A stretch of 36,223 nt of DNA from Phoronis australis (GCA_002633005.1 NMRA01000159.1:317855-354077); one strand, 5' to 3'; numbered from the stretch's first letter, positions 20,486 to 32,384 are shown. A program made the numbers and translations. The notes: generated by a model not told the origin, from the sequence alone.

Positions 20486-21877
20486 CTATTCACCTCTTTC
20501 ACGAACGCGGGGCGCTGCTGTCGTGTTGATCGAAAACGAGGCGCCTTGACAAACATGGCATCGTCCAAAAATCAAGTTGTCTGATGTTGAATCGATCTCC
20601 AAAAAACATACCAATATTTACGGCAACTAGACTTTTACCCTCCTCTGCCATTCCTTAGTAGTTTTCCCTCTTTTGAAAAAGTGTGGAAGTCAGGGATATA
20701 CCCAGGCTTTTAGTCTTGAAAAACCCTGCTCGCCAGCTGGGCGAGTGCCGGAGCCNNNNNNNNNNNNNNNNNNNNNNNNNNNNNNNNNNNNNNNNNNNNN
20801 NNNNNNNNNNNNNNNNNNNNNNNNNNNNNNNNNNNNNNNNNNNNNNNNNNNNNNNNNNNNNNNNNNNNNNNNNNNNNNNNNNNNNNNNNNNNNNNNNNNN
20901 NNNNNNNNNNNNNNNNNNNNNNNNNNNNNNNNNNNNNNNNNNNNNNNNNNNNNNNNNNNNNNNNNNNNNNNNNNNNNNNNNNNNNNNNNNNNNNNNNNNN
21001 NNNNNNNNNNNNNNNNNNNNNNNNNNNNNNNNNNNNNNNNNNNNNNNNNNNNNNNNNNNNNNNNNNNNNNNNNNNNNNNNNNNNNNNNNNNNNNNNNNNN
21101 NNNNNNNNNNNNNNNNNNNNNNNNNNNNNNNNNNNNNNNNNNNNNNNNNNNNNNNNNNNNNNNNNNNNNNNNNNNNNNNNNNNNNNNNNNNNNNNNNNNN
21201 NNNNNNNNNNNNNNNNNNNNNNNNNNNNNNNNNNNNNNNNNNNNNNNNNNNNNNNNNNNNNNNNNNNNNNNNNNNNNNNNNNNNNNNNNNNNNNNNNNNN
21301 NNNNNNNNNNNNNNNNNNNNNNNNNNNNNNNNNNNNNNNNNNNNNNNNNNNNNNNNNNNNNNNNNNNNNNNNNNNNNNNNNNNNNNNNNNNNNNNNNNNN
21401 NNNNNNNNNNNNNNNNNNNNNNNNNNNNNNNNNNNNNNNNNNNNNNNNNNNNNNNNNNNNNNNNNNNNNNNNNNNNNNNNNNNNNNNNNNNNNNNNNNNN
21501 NNNNNNNNNNNNNNNNNNNNNNNNNNNNNNNNNNNNNNNNNNNNNNNNNNNNNNNNNNNNNNNNNNNNNNNNNNNNNNNNNNNNNNNNNNNNNNNNNNNN
21601 NNNNNNNNNNNNNNNNNNNNNNNNNNNNNNNNNNNNNNNNNNNNNNNNNNNNNNNNNNNNNNNNNNNNNNNNNNNNNNNNNNNNNNNNNNNNNNNNNNNN
21701 NNNNNNNNNNNNNNNNNNNNNNNNNNNNNNNNNNNNNNNNNNNNNNNNGTTCAGGCACTGCACAGTACACTATGGCCAGCTGATGATCACTCACGAGGTT
21801 TTATCAGTGTGCCTCGTTTTCGATCAGTATTTAAAGATGGCGCGGGAAGATGGCGCTTTCGTGAAATAGGTGAATAG
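20486..21877. mobile_element. Inverted-repeat-bounded element interrupted by gap
   Basis: The left arm 20486-20555 and right arm about 21799-21877 are inverted copies. CTATTCACCT, then TTTCACGAA, and further in TGATCGAAAACGAGGC recur on opposite strands, with a length difference in the middle of the arms. The right arm additionally holds TTTAAAGATGGCGCGG. The arms bracket about 1.2 kb, of which 993 bases are N. This is consistent with a DNA transposon of unknown family or an inverted duplication. No target duplication was established. Confidence 0.6.
20756..21748. other. Assembly gap (993 N)
   Basis: A run of N. It falls between two inverted arms, so self-complementary or repetitive content may have stopped assembly. 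Confidence 1.
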
Positions 21878-21892
21878 CCTATGCAGCTCCTG

Positions 21893-22341
21893 GAGGAGGC
21901 GGGGTGGCCTAGTGTGATTGGTGCCTACTTTCTTTACTCGAGGTTGTGGGTTCGAATCCCATTTGGCGAGATGGGCAAAAAGGACCGCCTCAGGGGAACA
22001 AAAAGTCCAAGAAAACGAGACAAAAGTAGACTAAAACGGCAAGAATTCGGCACAAGTAATAGCTCTGAACGTATTACCTCTTTCTTATTTTGTAGTCCCC
22101 GTTTTTTTAATCCCCGATTTTGCTTTTCGTTAAAAGGTCCAAACACCCAAAATATCGAACCCCCTTATAAAATTGTCAGGTTGAGCGCGCGCATGCGTGT
22201 CAGGTTTCAAGCTCCTCAATTCGGTTTTAACTATATATCAATAAAGCATAAAAATTGGTTCCAAGTGATCAGTGCAATGGGCCCACATGCACTGCCTTCG
22301 CACGTCCAGTACAGCGTGTATCAGACCACTTGCGATTATTT
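21893..22341 (+). mobile_element. tRNA-derived SINE with 13-bp target duplication
   Basis: A 449-bp insertion flanked by the exact direct repeat TATGCAGCTCCTG (21880-21892 and 22342-22354). The head carries a good polymerase III promoter: A box TGGCCTAGTGTG at 21905-21916 and B box GGTTCGAATCC at 21949-21959, with a paired five-base T stem (GTGGG/CCCAT). The cloverleaf is otherwise degenerate. The body has no open reading frame of interest, and the tail lacks a clear poly(A). The long target duplication suggests L1-type target-primed insertion. It sits 3 bp outside the right arm of the inverted-repeat element. Confidence 0.85.
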
Positions 22342-22354
22342 TATGCAGCTCCTG

Positions 22355-23100
22355 ATTTAAACAACGACCTCGTTTTTAAGTTTGGTCCGGTATAAATAAA
22401 TCCACAGACCTGGAAATCCAGCGAAACACTTCTACCTTACAAATTTGACAATCCCTAGTCTCAGGAAATTTGAGCACCCGGCACAAAGGTACTAGTGATG
22501 AAAATCCGGTGATGATATTTATCCACTTTGTTTATTTGCTTCACCTACACAATTTGAAATAGCCGGTGAAATGAAGCCCATTCGAGTAAGCACCATTTGT
22601 GTCCCTATACAAGCCCCAATATGGTAGAACCCAACAAGCTCAAGTTGCGATCAAATCAGGATGGGCATAAATATGGAGATTTACTGTATCAACAGGTTGG
22701 CCAAATAAGAATAAGATACAAAGTGTTGGTACAGTGCACACGTGCACAATACTTGGCCTATCATTTTTCCCGCCGTAAGTGCATGAACCAATCAGATCAC
22801 CAATGACGCAAAGTTTTCGGAAACAAGCTTGATTCTTAGGAAAACCTGTTACTGCTCTAATTATTTTCAAAACTTTATTGTTGTACATTTAATTTATTTT
22901 CTGTTCAACAATGAGGCCACTTAATATAAATGCATGAAACACCATTAATGCATTGTATAAACCAAAAGTTATGTTCTATCAACATTAGACAAAATCAGTA
23001 AAACCCCTTTCTTAATCATGCACTATCAAGAGCTGGTACAGAACTTTTTAATGATACATGTATAACTGTTGTGCAATTCGGTTATCGACGTAGTTGCGAA
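22355..23100. other. Non-coding stretch
   Basis: No supported gene, RNA or repeat boundary is visible. Confidence 0.4.
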
Positions 23101-24200
23101 AAGTTTTGAGTAATGGTAAATTTCATAGCAAGATCGAACACCCCTTGGAAGAAATGAATGCAAATTCCACGCATGCACAGCGCAACTTCATCAAGACGAG
23201 CTCGAAGCAGGAATTCCAATAGTTCCACTACGAAACTTGGCAAGTTGGTTTCTATCAATGTGACGACTATACTGATTGGTGACGACAACGAATTTCCATT
23301 TTCTGGTAATTCTTGTGTTTTGCGCACCTCCTTGACGTGGTTTTTAACAGTTTTGAGTCCATTTTTGACGCGTGCCTCTCTATCCGCCAAACTAATCGAA
23401 GGTCGTTTTGAAAGTAGGCACCAGATGTTTTTCTGAAGAGAAGACCGCAGCTTTGGACGGGTTCGACCATAGACACCAGTATTGAGATGTCTATGGGTTC
23501 GACTATTTTTGCGCCCCCTAGTGGCGTGTTTCGTCTGTGGCTGTGCTTTCTTAACCATTTGTAGGATCTTTGTAAAATTTGGCGGTCGTATTGCAATGGA
23601 GCTGACAGCATATTATAACAAGTTTCAGATCCATTCGATCACCGCAGTGTCCCCTATTTAGAGTTTCATTTTACGCTTGCCTCTGTATTTTCGGACTTCA
23701 CCAAAGACGGGATTTTCGTAAAATTTTGCCAAATAGGTTTCTACTGTGGATATGATGACAATCTTCCATTCTCGAACGGATTTGATGTATTTTTGCACCA
23801 CCTAGTGGCTATGTTTGTTTTCTTCGAACCAGTTGTTTCTGTTGCGAAAACGTTGATCTTTGAACCGATGTGACAACTGTGACGCATCTTTTTGTCTTTT
23901 TGCGTGTTCGTATTTCCATATTCCAGTGAAGGATCTTTGAAATTTTGGACTTTAGTTAAACTACAAATGTGATTACGGCTACCTGTGACTTTTGGACAGT
24001 TCTGACTACTTTTGGAGCCCTAGTTACAATTTTAATTTCAAAGTTTGTTTCTGTATCTTCAGAGTTCCTATAGAACTAAATAGCAGATTTATTGAATTTT
24101 GACAAACATGTTTCTGTTGTGATGGCGGTAACATATTTTTATTTTGGGATGGATCTGGCGTATTTTGCGTCACCTAGTGTCCATTTTGGATGCTAATGAA
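23100..24200 (-). repeat. Second CTCF-word repeat block, opposite orientation
   Basis: The reverse strand carries the same kind of unit as 7200-9240. CGCCCCCTAGTGG lies at 23512-23524, CACCACCTAGTGG at 23796-23808 and CGTCACCTAGTGT at 24168-24180, each preceded by a TATTTTTGC-type word (the inverse of GCAAAAATA). Spacing is about 284 and 372 bp. Filler such as GGATCTTTG and TTTGTTTCTGT recurs. Open frames of up to 158 codons on the minus strand here have repeat-like content and no motif, and are not called. Confidence 0.65.
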
Positions 24201-25138
24201 CAATCCTGCTGGAAGCACGACTGTTTGCGCTGCAATCGTGGGCACATGAACACTCAGCGTTGCTCTTGTTTGCGCTATTTAAAAGTCTGTCATATTTTCC
24301 ATTGATAGCTGAGTACTTTTGTTACGTTGTTCACCAGTAACAATCGCAGACTGGCTCGAACTTAAAAATATCGCGGTTTTCAAGTCATTTGCGTTTGGCT
24401 GAGCTATGCAAGAAAGCCCCGCATCAACGTTAATTGTAAGATCACTTTCATCTGATTGTGAGATAGGCCTCAAGGCGTTAGCAACGCGCTCAGATGTTCC
24501 ACCTTATTTTAAATCTAGTTTCCCGGTTTTCTTTCTCGAATGTGTGCAACCACTGGAGAATTGATTAATCAACCGCACATGCGATGCTGTTCTTAAATAT
24601 GACTTGAATTAATGCATTGTTAAACGTAGTTTTGATCTACAGTAATTCTGTGAATTACAACATTTGTAATCCTCGGGGTTCTTACACTTAACAAATTACA
24701 AATGCATACTAATTGTATCTTTTATCGGATGTCAGCCGTGCACAAATTGTATGGGACACCTAGTTAGTTTTTGCTAACTTTCGCCTTCCCTATTTGAGAC
24801 ATACCAGGAAATAGTCAAAGAACTAATCAATCCAAGTTTTCAGCCAATCGATATGTTCCATACATGTATGTGACATTATAGAAAGCAAAACAATAGCTCA
24901 ATCATTTATGATCTGAACAATGTAATTTGTAATGGTTTGCATAAGACCTGAATTTGTTCATTTGAGGGAATAATTGTAATTGTTATGGAAAATAAACAAG
25001 TTCCAGTAACCGACTTTTCCAGTGAAACAGGACACCTCTCAATTAGCTCCTATAGCCATAGTCAAACGGTTGTCGTAGAATGTATCGCCAGCGTGTTGAT
25101 TAGCTTCTGAAACGATAATGCAGCGCTGAAAATCATGT
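24201..25138. other. Non-coding stretch
   Basis: AT-rich sequence with no supported feature. Confidence 0.4.
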
Positions 25139-25143
25139 TATGT

Positions 25144-25213
25144 CATGGGCGGTGCAGCAATGAAAAAAGTGGGGATATAGCCCCCCCCAGCCCCCTATGG
25201 TGCGCCGTCCATG
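25144..25213. mobile_element. 70-bp mini TIR element
   Basis: Flanked by a perfect 5-bp duplication TATGT (25139-25143 and 25214-25218). Ends are CATGGGCGGTGCAGC on the left and, on the other strand, CATGGACGGCGCACC. The centre has a C8 run and CAGCCCCC. It is too short to be anything but a non-autonomous remnant, similar in style to the CAGTGGCGGAT elements. Confidence 0.75.
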
Positions 25214-26103
25214 TATGTAGTTGTTCAGTAGAAAGCGTTTCACTCAGTCATCGAGTTCATAAGTGAAGCTGCTGCTGCCACGATCAATGCATTTGAAACT
25301 CTTTCAGAGCAATTCCACATAAAAACCAGATGGTGGGCTACATATGCAAAATCGCCGATCTTTTGAAACTTAGCACACCAGCTGGCCTTGACAACAGAAA
25401 TCCGAGTCTGATTTTCATGTGTTTTTGAGTTTTAATAACAATTTTCCCTTTTTGTTGTTTACGCAATCTCGAACTGTTGTGGTACCTCAAACGATCTCAC
25501 ATGATTTTTCGCATGCTTAACACAACTAACCAAGGTCACATTTCCTCACACTTTTTGATGAAAACTGATGAAATGTAAAAGAACGGAAACCATCCTCCAT
25601 ATTTTTGCAATAACAGGACGTGCATGTAATCTCCAACCTTGAATTATCATTGGATTAGTTAAACAAAACATCAGGTGTTTTAGCAAATTGGGGTTTCAAA
25701 ATTGATTTTTTTTATATAACACTAGGTCATATTAGAGCATAAATTTTAGGTAAATTCTGTGAATTCCAAAAATAGCTTCAATCCTCTTGTCAGTCAGAGT
25801 GAGCCCAAATCACAAAAATGTCCAAATTCGAGGGCTATGCTTAGCACTAAATGGGGAAGAGACCAGATTTTTAAAAGCACTCCACAAAGCTCGATCTTAG
25901 GAGTGTCTACACGGAGAATTTTAACTTCAAATATTACTCGTTATAGAAGGCAGAATAAGCAACATCTTGCCACTTGTGACTGGCTTGGGAGTTTTCTCCC
26001 CTGCTGGAAATTCAATAGTATCTGTGAGTTGCAAATATCTTTTTCTTACTAAACTTACATAAATCTTTATGACCACCAATGCCAAACTCTGTCACCTGGC
26101 GTG

Positions 26104-26244
26104 CGTTCAGTAGACGATAGGACCTACGCTAGGACCTAGCTAAAACCTAGTCAAAGTCACGTGCTCTCATTTAAAATGCACGGCAATATCTCACGTAATC
26201 TCGCGAAGTCTTGCTTTTTAGCGAGGTCCTATCGTTACTGAACG
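26104..26244. mobile_element. 141-bp hairpin MITE
   Basis: The left end CGTTCAGTAGACGATAGG (continuing ACCTACGCTA) and the right end, read inversely, CGTTCAGTAACGATAGG (continuing ACCTCGCTA) match over about 27 bp with two single-base indels. The internal part contains a second tandem GGACCTAGCTAAAACC. No clear target duplication is present. The superfamily is unknown. Confidence 0.75.
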
Positions 26245-27093
26245 GGAGGCAGTTCTTCAAGTCTGATTTTTGTCATACTGACATGAAAAAGTGTAAAATA
26301 TGCCTTTATAGCCAAGTGCCATTGAGTGCAAATATTGCAACAGTGTACTTTGGGAAAGAGCATCCCAACACATGCACAAAATATTAGCTCATACGGTTTT
26401 GATATGGAATCACTCTTCAGCCGTATTGAGGGTAGCATTTGTGTTTCAAAATGTTTTCTTATCGTGTATTTCCATTACCAATTCAAGTCGCAGAGAATGC
26501 GCGCATGCGCCATGTTCTAGTGTCCAATTTTAGGGGTGTCTAACTCCAACAGACGCCGAAGAGTTTACTTTTTGAGACGCTAAGGGTTTCAATATTTTTT
26601 AGGTTACGGAAATAGAATCCTGTCACTGACAAATTATGAAAAAAACAGCCTAATTACATGTAGATTTTCGTTATTGTCCTGTTAAACAAGGCTAAACGCA
26701 GCTTCGAAAAGGTTCTTAAAAATTCGGTAACTTGTGTTACCTTGTGTTGCAAACTGACGAAACCATGTTACTGTGACTACCACCGACAAATAAAACCCTA
26801 TGTTTGGGTGCTGTCATGATGGAAATGCGATGTTGGGTGACTTTCATGAGAACCCATATAGATAATGAGGGCCTTGTGTCATTAATCAATCAATCATTGG
26901 TCAAAAAACTTTTAATATGGTCATTTAGTTTTTGAGATTTGAGCTGTTGAAATAACAAAAATATGGGCTTTGGAGAATACATCATTGGTATTGTCACATC
27001 CATTTTGGAACAAAAACTAAATCTGGCTTAGGAGCAAGAAAGTTTGATACTGGTAACTCCTGTAGGTAATCACTGAACATCAATAAAAAACTG

Positions 27094-27506
27094 GAGCAAC
27101 GCAATAGAATTCATTTACTTGTTAATACCACTACATGTACTTCTGAATTACAAAAAAAGTTGTGTTTAGAAAAAGGGAGATAATACCGTCTTAATTTTCT
27201 TCACACTTGTGCAAATACAAATGTATAAGCTAATGGAAAAACTTTATCCTAAGACATACTCATCTCTTAACTATCATCAGAGTCACATCACCATCAATGA
27301 GATGCCTATTTCCATCAACTACCCTCAAAGAAATACAGAAAAGCACTTTTCATCATCAGTAAACATTGTATGCATAAATCTCACATAACACAGAGGTCAT
27401 GGAGGGGGCTACGGAGAATACAAAATATGCAGATACCTGTTTATGAGTGGATGAACACTTGTGCAATGCAATAGAATTCATTTAATTGTTAATACCAACA
27501 CTTCTG
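27094..27506 (+). repeat. Direct repeat, two degenerate units
   Basis: GCAATAGAATTCATTTA, TTGTTAATACCA and ACTTCTGAAT occur in order at 27101 onward and again at 27468 onward, 367 bp apart. Weaker GAGAATAC and TACGGAGAATAC words lie between. This may be two units of an old tandem repeat. Confidence 0.6.
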
Positions 27507-29734
27507 AATCAACAGAGAACATTCATGTTTTAATAATTATCCTTTTAAACGGATATGCAATACAATATATATAAATTGAGGGCTGCGTAGAATGCAGGAG
27601 GTACGGAAAATATGAAAGACATTTTGCTTATGATCAATTTAAATGCTGCACTTGGTCTAATATTTTTTGTGGGCCAAAGTTAGTTTTAAGATTCCCAATG
27701 TGCAGTATCAAATATCTTTCGTCTCTAAACATCCGTGCAAAATGGCGGCCACTAAAGTGATTGTTCGGTTGGTTAGAGTGTTGATTAATTAATAATTAAC
27801 AAACACTGTTAAATGTTTGAACAGTATTAATTAAATGAAGTGCTCTTCAAATACAAGTGAAACGAGGAAACGATAATTAGGCCATAGGACCACGATTCAC
27901 GCATGTGAAAATGGTACACCAAGATATAACCTGTACCTGTTAACTTAATTCCTTTTACACACGCGTTCACCGTTGGAGGAAATTTAACCTTGTCATGTGT
28001 CCGCTTTGCGCAAACTCCCGTTTTAATACTAAATGATGATAAATTTAAGCATTTACTTTTAATACAAAGCCTTACAATTCGAAAAGTTGTAGCTTTTCCG
28101 GTGTACGACAGGCGTAGCAACTGCACTTAATGGCAAAATGACATACAGTTTTGACTTGTACGAGTGCCAGCCTACTTAACAAATTATCGCAATGACAGTC
28201 AGCTTCAGCCTCCGCATTACGTCACTGTGTGCAGTAATACACACACTGCAAGTGCACGGGACAAGTGATCTTAAAAGCAACTACTATACCAAAACCGGCC
28301 GAACATCACCCAGGTGTTTAAAATATCGTCTACTCGGATATATAGCAATTTCGGAGCGATTCAGATGAGATTCTGTCCTTATGAATCGAATGACCAGCTA
28401 ATTACAATCGTAAGTTGCATTTCAACTATCCAATCGTTATTCTTTATTTTTATTTTAAAAACAAAAAGGTGATGCGTTCGAATTCTTATTAAATACGCAT
28501 TGTTGTCAACGTTATTGCCATTTTCTTTGTTTTCATGCGACATTCGATTATTCGCAAAAGAGCTCCTACTAATGTGTTATATGATACTGCATGAATAAAA
28601 TCGATTTCTTAAAAATTTTAATACATGTAAGTAACTCATGAGCCTGAATAACGATAGCTTTTCCTCTTGCGACTGACAATGTATCATGTGCGCTACTCAA
28701 ATATATCTCATTACAGTCTGGCTATTTTTGGTCTTTTCGCGCAACAGTGGGTAAACCCGAACACAAAGAATTGAATCGAGTGCATATTTTAACAAAACCC
28801 GAGACGTAACATTAAATTATTTATTGTTGTTGACTAGGGATATTCGTTTGTACAAAATATATGCGCTTTACTTAAAATAATTAACATTTACATTCATACC
28901 AACGTCTGAGGAGTGAGGATAGGACAGAGGAAACAACAGGTTTTAAGAAGGGCAGCCTTTCAACACTATTCGTGTCTAATGAAGCGGCATTATATCTGAG
29001 AGCGAAATTTAAAATTTAAAAATGAAACATGAGGTATACTATGCAACATGTGGAAACAATTCTTATATATTTAATGTAATAAAGAAAAATTTCCGTCGTA
29101 TTACAGCATATTACATGTTCAACAAGCTCACAATGTATATTCCAACCCTTGTAAAACCTGACCAGGCTACGCGTGTTGCTGGAACTCCTCATCATGACTA
29201 ATGCAGTTCATCACTGTGTTGACGGATAAGCCTACAATGTAGATGGCCCTCCAAAGTTTTTGCTGATTTTAGGATTGAAAAGACTGGTCGTGTAAGCTCC
29301 AACCGTCCCGCAAAATCTAAAAATGAAAATATGAACACTATCATGGTCCAAAGACTACAAAAAAATCTTGCACACAGTTAGTGAAACTGATACCAAAGTC
29401 AACTTTCCATCCCTTACGACTGCCCGAAGTGCAACCAACTACATGAACTTCAAAAAACGAGCAAAATACACCGAATAAGTAGGTTTCACCCCAAAGAAAT
29501 GATTTGCAAGCGATTAGTAAGAACTGGGAGGCAGTGCACTCAGACTCATAAAACTCTCATTTTACAGATTGGTGTCGAACATAACAGACAGATATTTTAC
29601 ATATTAAAAGTGCCTGAAGGATACCTGAATTTCCAGCTAAATAACATTCTCCCGTTTTCGATCATGAAATGCCACGGCTGCGCAAAAAGTGGGTCAAGAG
29701 GTATAAACCTGGCAATCTTTTCCTTACAAAAGTG

Positions 29735-29921
29735 AACTTAAAGTTTTTCGCTGAAAACTTAAGTTTTGGCAAAAAAATATTTTTTTTTGAAAATAACTTA
29801 AATTTTAGAGGAAAACCTTTATATCTAACGAAACACTTAATTTTTTAAAAGAAACCTAAGTTTTTAAAACTTAAATTTTCCGACAAAAACTTTAATTTTC
29901 AGCACCATCTTAAGTTTTTGA
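29735..29921 (+). repeat. Degenerate ACTTAARTTTT satellite
   Basis: About eight copies of ACTTAAGTTTT or ACTTAAATTTT, often followed by a GAAAA-type word, repeat every 12 to 39 bp. The core ACTTAAGT is itself palindromic. The array stops about 20 bp before the TIR element at 29944. Confidence 0.75.
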
Positions 29922-29943
29922 GAGAAGACCATGGCGATATCTT

Positions 29944-30098
29944 CGGTGGCGGATAGAGAGGGGGGCCAAGGGGACCATGCACCCTCTAATTTTCGCCAAG
30001 ATTCCATTTGGCAGTGGGGGTGCGAATGTCTGACGGGTGAAATCATGGCAAATAATCTGCACTGGCCCCCCTAACTCAAAATCCTGGATCCGCCCCTG
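29944..30098. mobile_element. Short TIR element, CAGTGGCGGAT family, copy 4
   Basis: A 155-bp element flanked by the perfect 5-bp duplication ATCTT (29939-29943 and 30099-30103). The left end is CGGTGGCGGATAGAGAGG; the right end, inverse, is CAGGGGCGGATCCAGG, then ATTTTGAGTTAGGGGGG. The interior matches the copy at 3014-3166 almost along its whole length, including ATTCCATTTGG and TGTCTGACGGG. Confidence 0.9.
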
Positions 30099-30103
30099 AT
30101 CTT

Positions 30104-32384
30104 TACATGGATAACATTTCTTGTAAATGGGTTATTCCTGGATTCTTAAGAAGCTGCAACATAATTTTATGTTTTCTAATATCTCCTCATTGTTTTCAGG
30201 TCTCTATTAACTTGGCGGAGTACTTGGAAGAACTAGATATCCAAACAAACATGTAGACATCGAAACAATCACCGCAGTGGTGGTATTGGTCTTTCTACAC
30301 CCACATGGCAGATAGAGCTCCATATGTTTCATTGTTTACTTAAAAATAGTGCTGCTGTCAGGGTTTGAATTAGAAACAATATTTGAAAAGTCTCCTTGGT
30401 CAAGCCAATCCGCTTATAAGCTTTAACAAGCTCACAGATTCGTGTAGCCATTTGTTCAAGCCAACGTAAAGCTTCTTGGTTTTGCAATAAGTTTCAAAAG
30501 GTACAGTATACGCTAAAGTATGTATGTGAGATTAAACTTTCATTCCTATTGCGGGCTGTGCCTGTTGAATGGCCATGTAACATTAGTAAGGAGAAATTCC
30601 AGGGCTATGTTCAAGACTGTTAGTTAGAATACGACTAGCGCTGCTCATTGTGTAGAGTTGCGCATTGCTCTATCAGGCTTACCTCGTAAACTAAGAAAAG
30701 TTCATAAAAATAATGGGAATTGTTAGTTTATTGCAGTTGCAAACAATTTCATCATCTGATCAGTATATTCCTTAGATTCTCATAGAAGTTGAAATGAAAA
30801 GATACGAAATACGTTATCTGGTTAGCCTGAAGTCCAACTTTTATTAACATAGTATAATTGTTATACTATACATTGTACATGGTTTGCTCTAGATTATGAT
30901 TGCATGCTAGGTTACCATGTGTATGTTTTGTGCTCAAGTTGTGTAGGATAAATTTGTTTTGAATGTCTCAGTAGTGAATCCAGGATTAAAATTATTTAAA
31001 ACTCTAATCAACACAACTGGAAAACTGGCTCACTGCAGCGTATGCTTGGAGTAAACTTGCACACTTGTACTTGAATCCTGGAGAGTGATTGGTTAAGCTT
31101 GAGTTTGAAGACTATTTTCTAGGCTCTGTATAGCAGTCAGTAAGTGCATGCAAGTTTTACAAATCAGTGTTGTATAAACAGCACAATAAATATCCAGCAA
31201 GTTAACTTGTCTTATACTGATATCTTTTATCTTTTATATTGCAATTTTTTTTTTCTAATTGTCGACATTTGACATCTGTAGCTAGTGTACAATTAGTTGG
31301 TTCTTCACAATTGTTGGCCTCAAGTCGCATTTATTTGAAATTAAAACATATGATCTTTACAATCAGACTCAAATACAGTCGTAAAAGAAATTCAGTGTTC
31401 GAAGCTCTGAAATGTCCACTTTGGCCAATCTCGTGACCAAAAACGCTTCACACCAAGAAAATTATCATTAATATCACATCGATTTTGATTCGCTGTTTTA
31501 ATTTTCCACGAAACTGTACTTATTTGAAAACATCCACAAATTTTAAAGAAGATGTTGGAGGCGTCATTATCAAATGTTTAGTAATAGTGTCTCAAAGAGG
31601 AACAAAGTGATAGTTGTGGTGTGGCATCCAATAGATACGTGTAGAAGTAGAGAGGATTAATGCCTCCCTTCCCTTAACAAACTGCATCATATTTTTTGCA
31701 TGAACGGATTTTTGGCGCATGTTTACCCTAATAGCGCTGCATGGCGCTCTAAATAGTGTTTGGTGCCACTAAAAAGTGCATTTCTAGGTTTTTACTGAGA
31801 CATGGATTGGCATGGTCCCCTCAGTAGTTTTGGGGCCCGCGTGCACGTGCCTTAGTGGACCCTTTGGAAAAGACGGCACTACCCGTGATAACTCAATACC
31901 TTAAACACCGGATCACCAATGGACACTGCAAAACTTTATAAGCCAATCAAATTGCAACAAGACTCGATGATAGTTTTTATCACCGTTGGAGCAACTAATC
32001 TTGTAGCCCAGAAAGATTGCAATGCGAAGCAACTATAGTTTGTTTACCGAACAGCCAGTGATTAGACATCCGTACAATGTATTATTGGGCTGGTGTAGAC
32101 CACTGAATAGGCTGCAAAGTTGGGCATCAGTGGCGGATGTGACGCTGCGCGGAAAAGTTGTTTGCTTCTCTCATGACAAATTCCAATTACATGGCTCTAA
32201 CAGTTTAAGTGAAATGTGATCAAAACGCGCCGACAATCTATTGTTGTAGTTCGCGTGTAAAAAAATTCCGCCGCTTTCGCTTCGCAACATTAGCCATAGT
32301 AGGCGTGGCTTACTGCGTATGTCGGGACTATCTATTGGACGAAGTGACAAATCCACCATTATCCCATGGAATGCTCCTAGTGAC
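30104..32384. other. Non-coding stretch
   Basis: No gene is supported. A GC-rich island of GGGGCCCGCGTGCACGTGCC type lies near 31830 but has no recognised role. Confidence 0.4.

Larger units (their letters stand above)
25219..29730. other. Long non-coding stretch with small repeats
   Basis: Apart from the hairpin element at 26104-26244 and the direct repeat at 27094-27506, no feature is supported. An ATG in AAAATGGCGGCC (27742) resembles a YY1-type start word, but the frame closes after 16 codons and no donor stands out. Confidence 0.4.

Noticed and set aside
20655-21869. Open frames of up to 398 codons across the second N run
   Set aside because: Almost all residues are undetermined; there is no evidence of coding.
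21934-22146. Minus-strand frame ending GIRTHNLE
   Set aside because: This is the familiar spurious translation of a tRNA/SINE B box.
23082-23558. 158-codon minus-strand frame
   Set aside because: It lies in the second repeat block, has no motif, and overlaps other open frames of similar quality.
27742-27792. ATG in AAAATGGCGGCC as a first exon
   Set aside because: The frame closes after 16 codons and no convincing donor is present.
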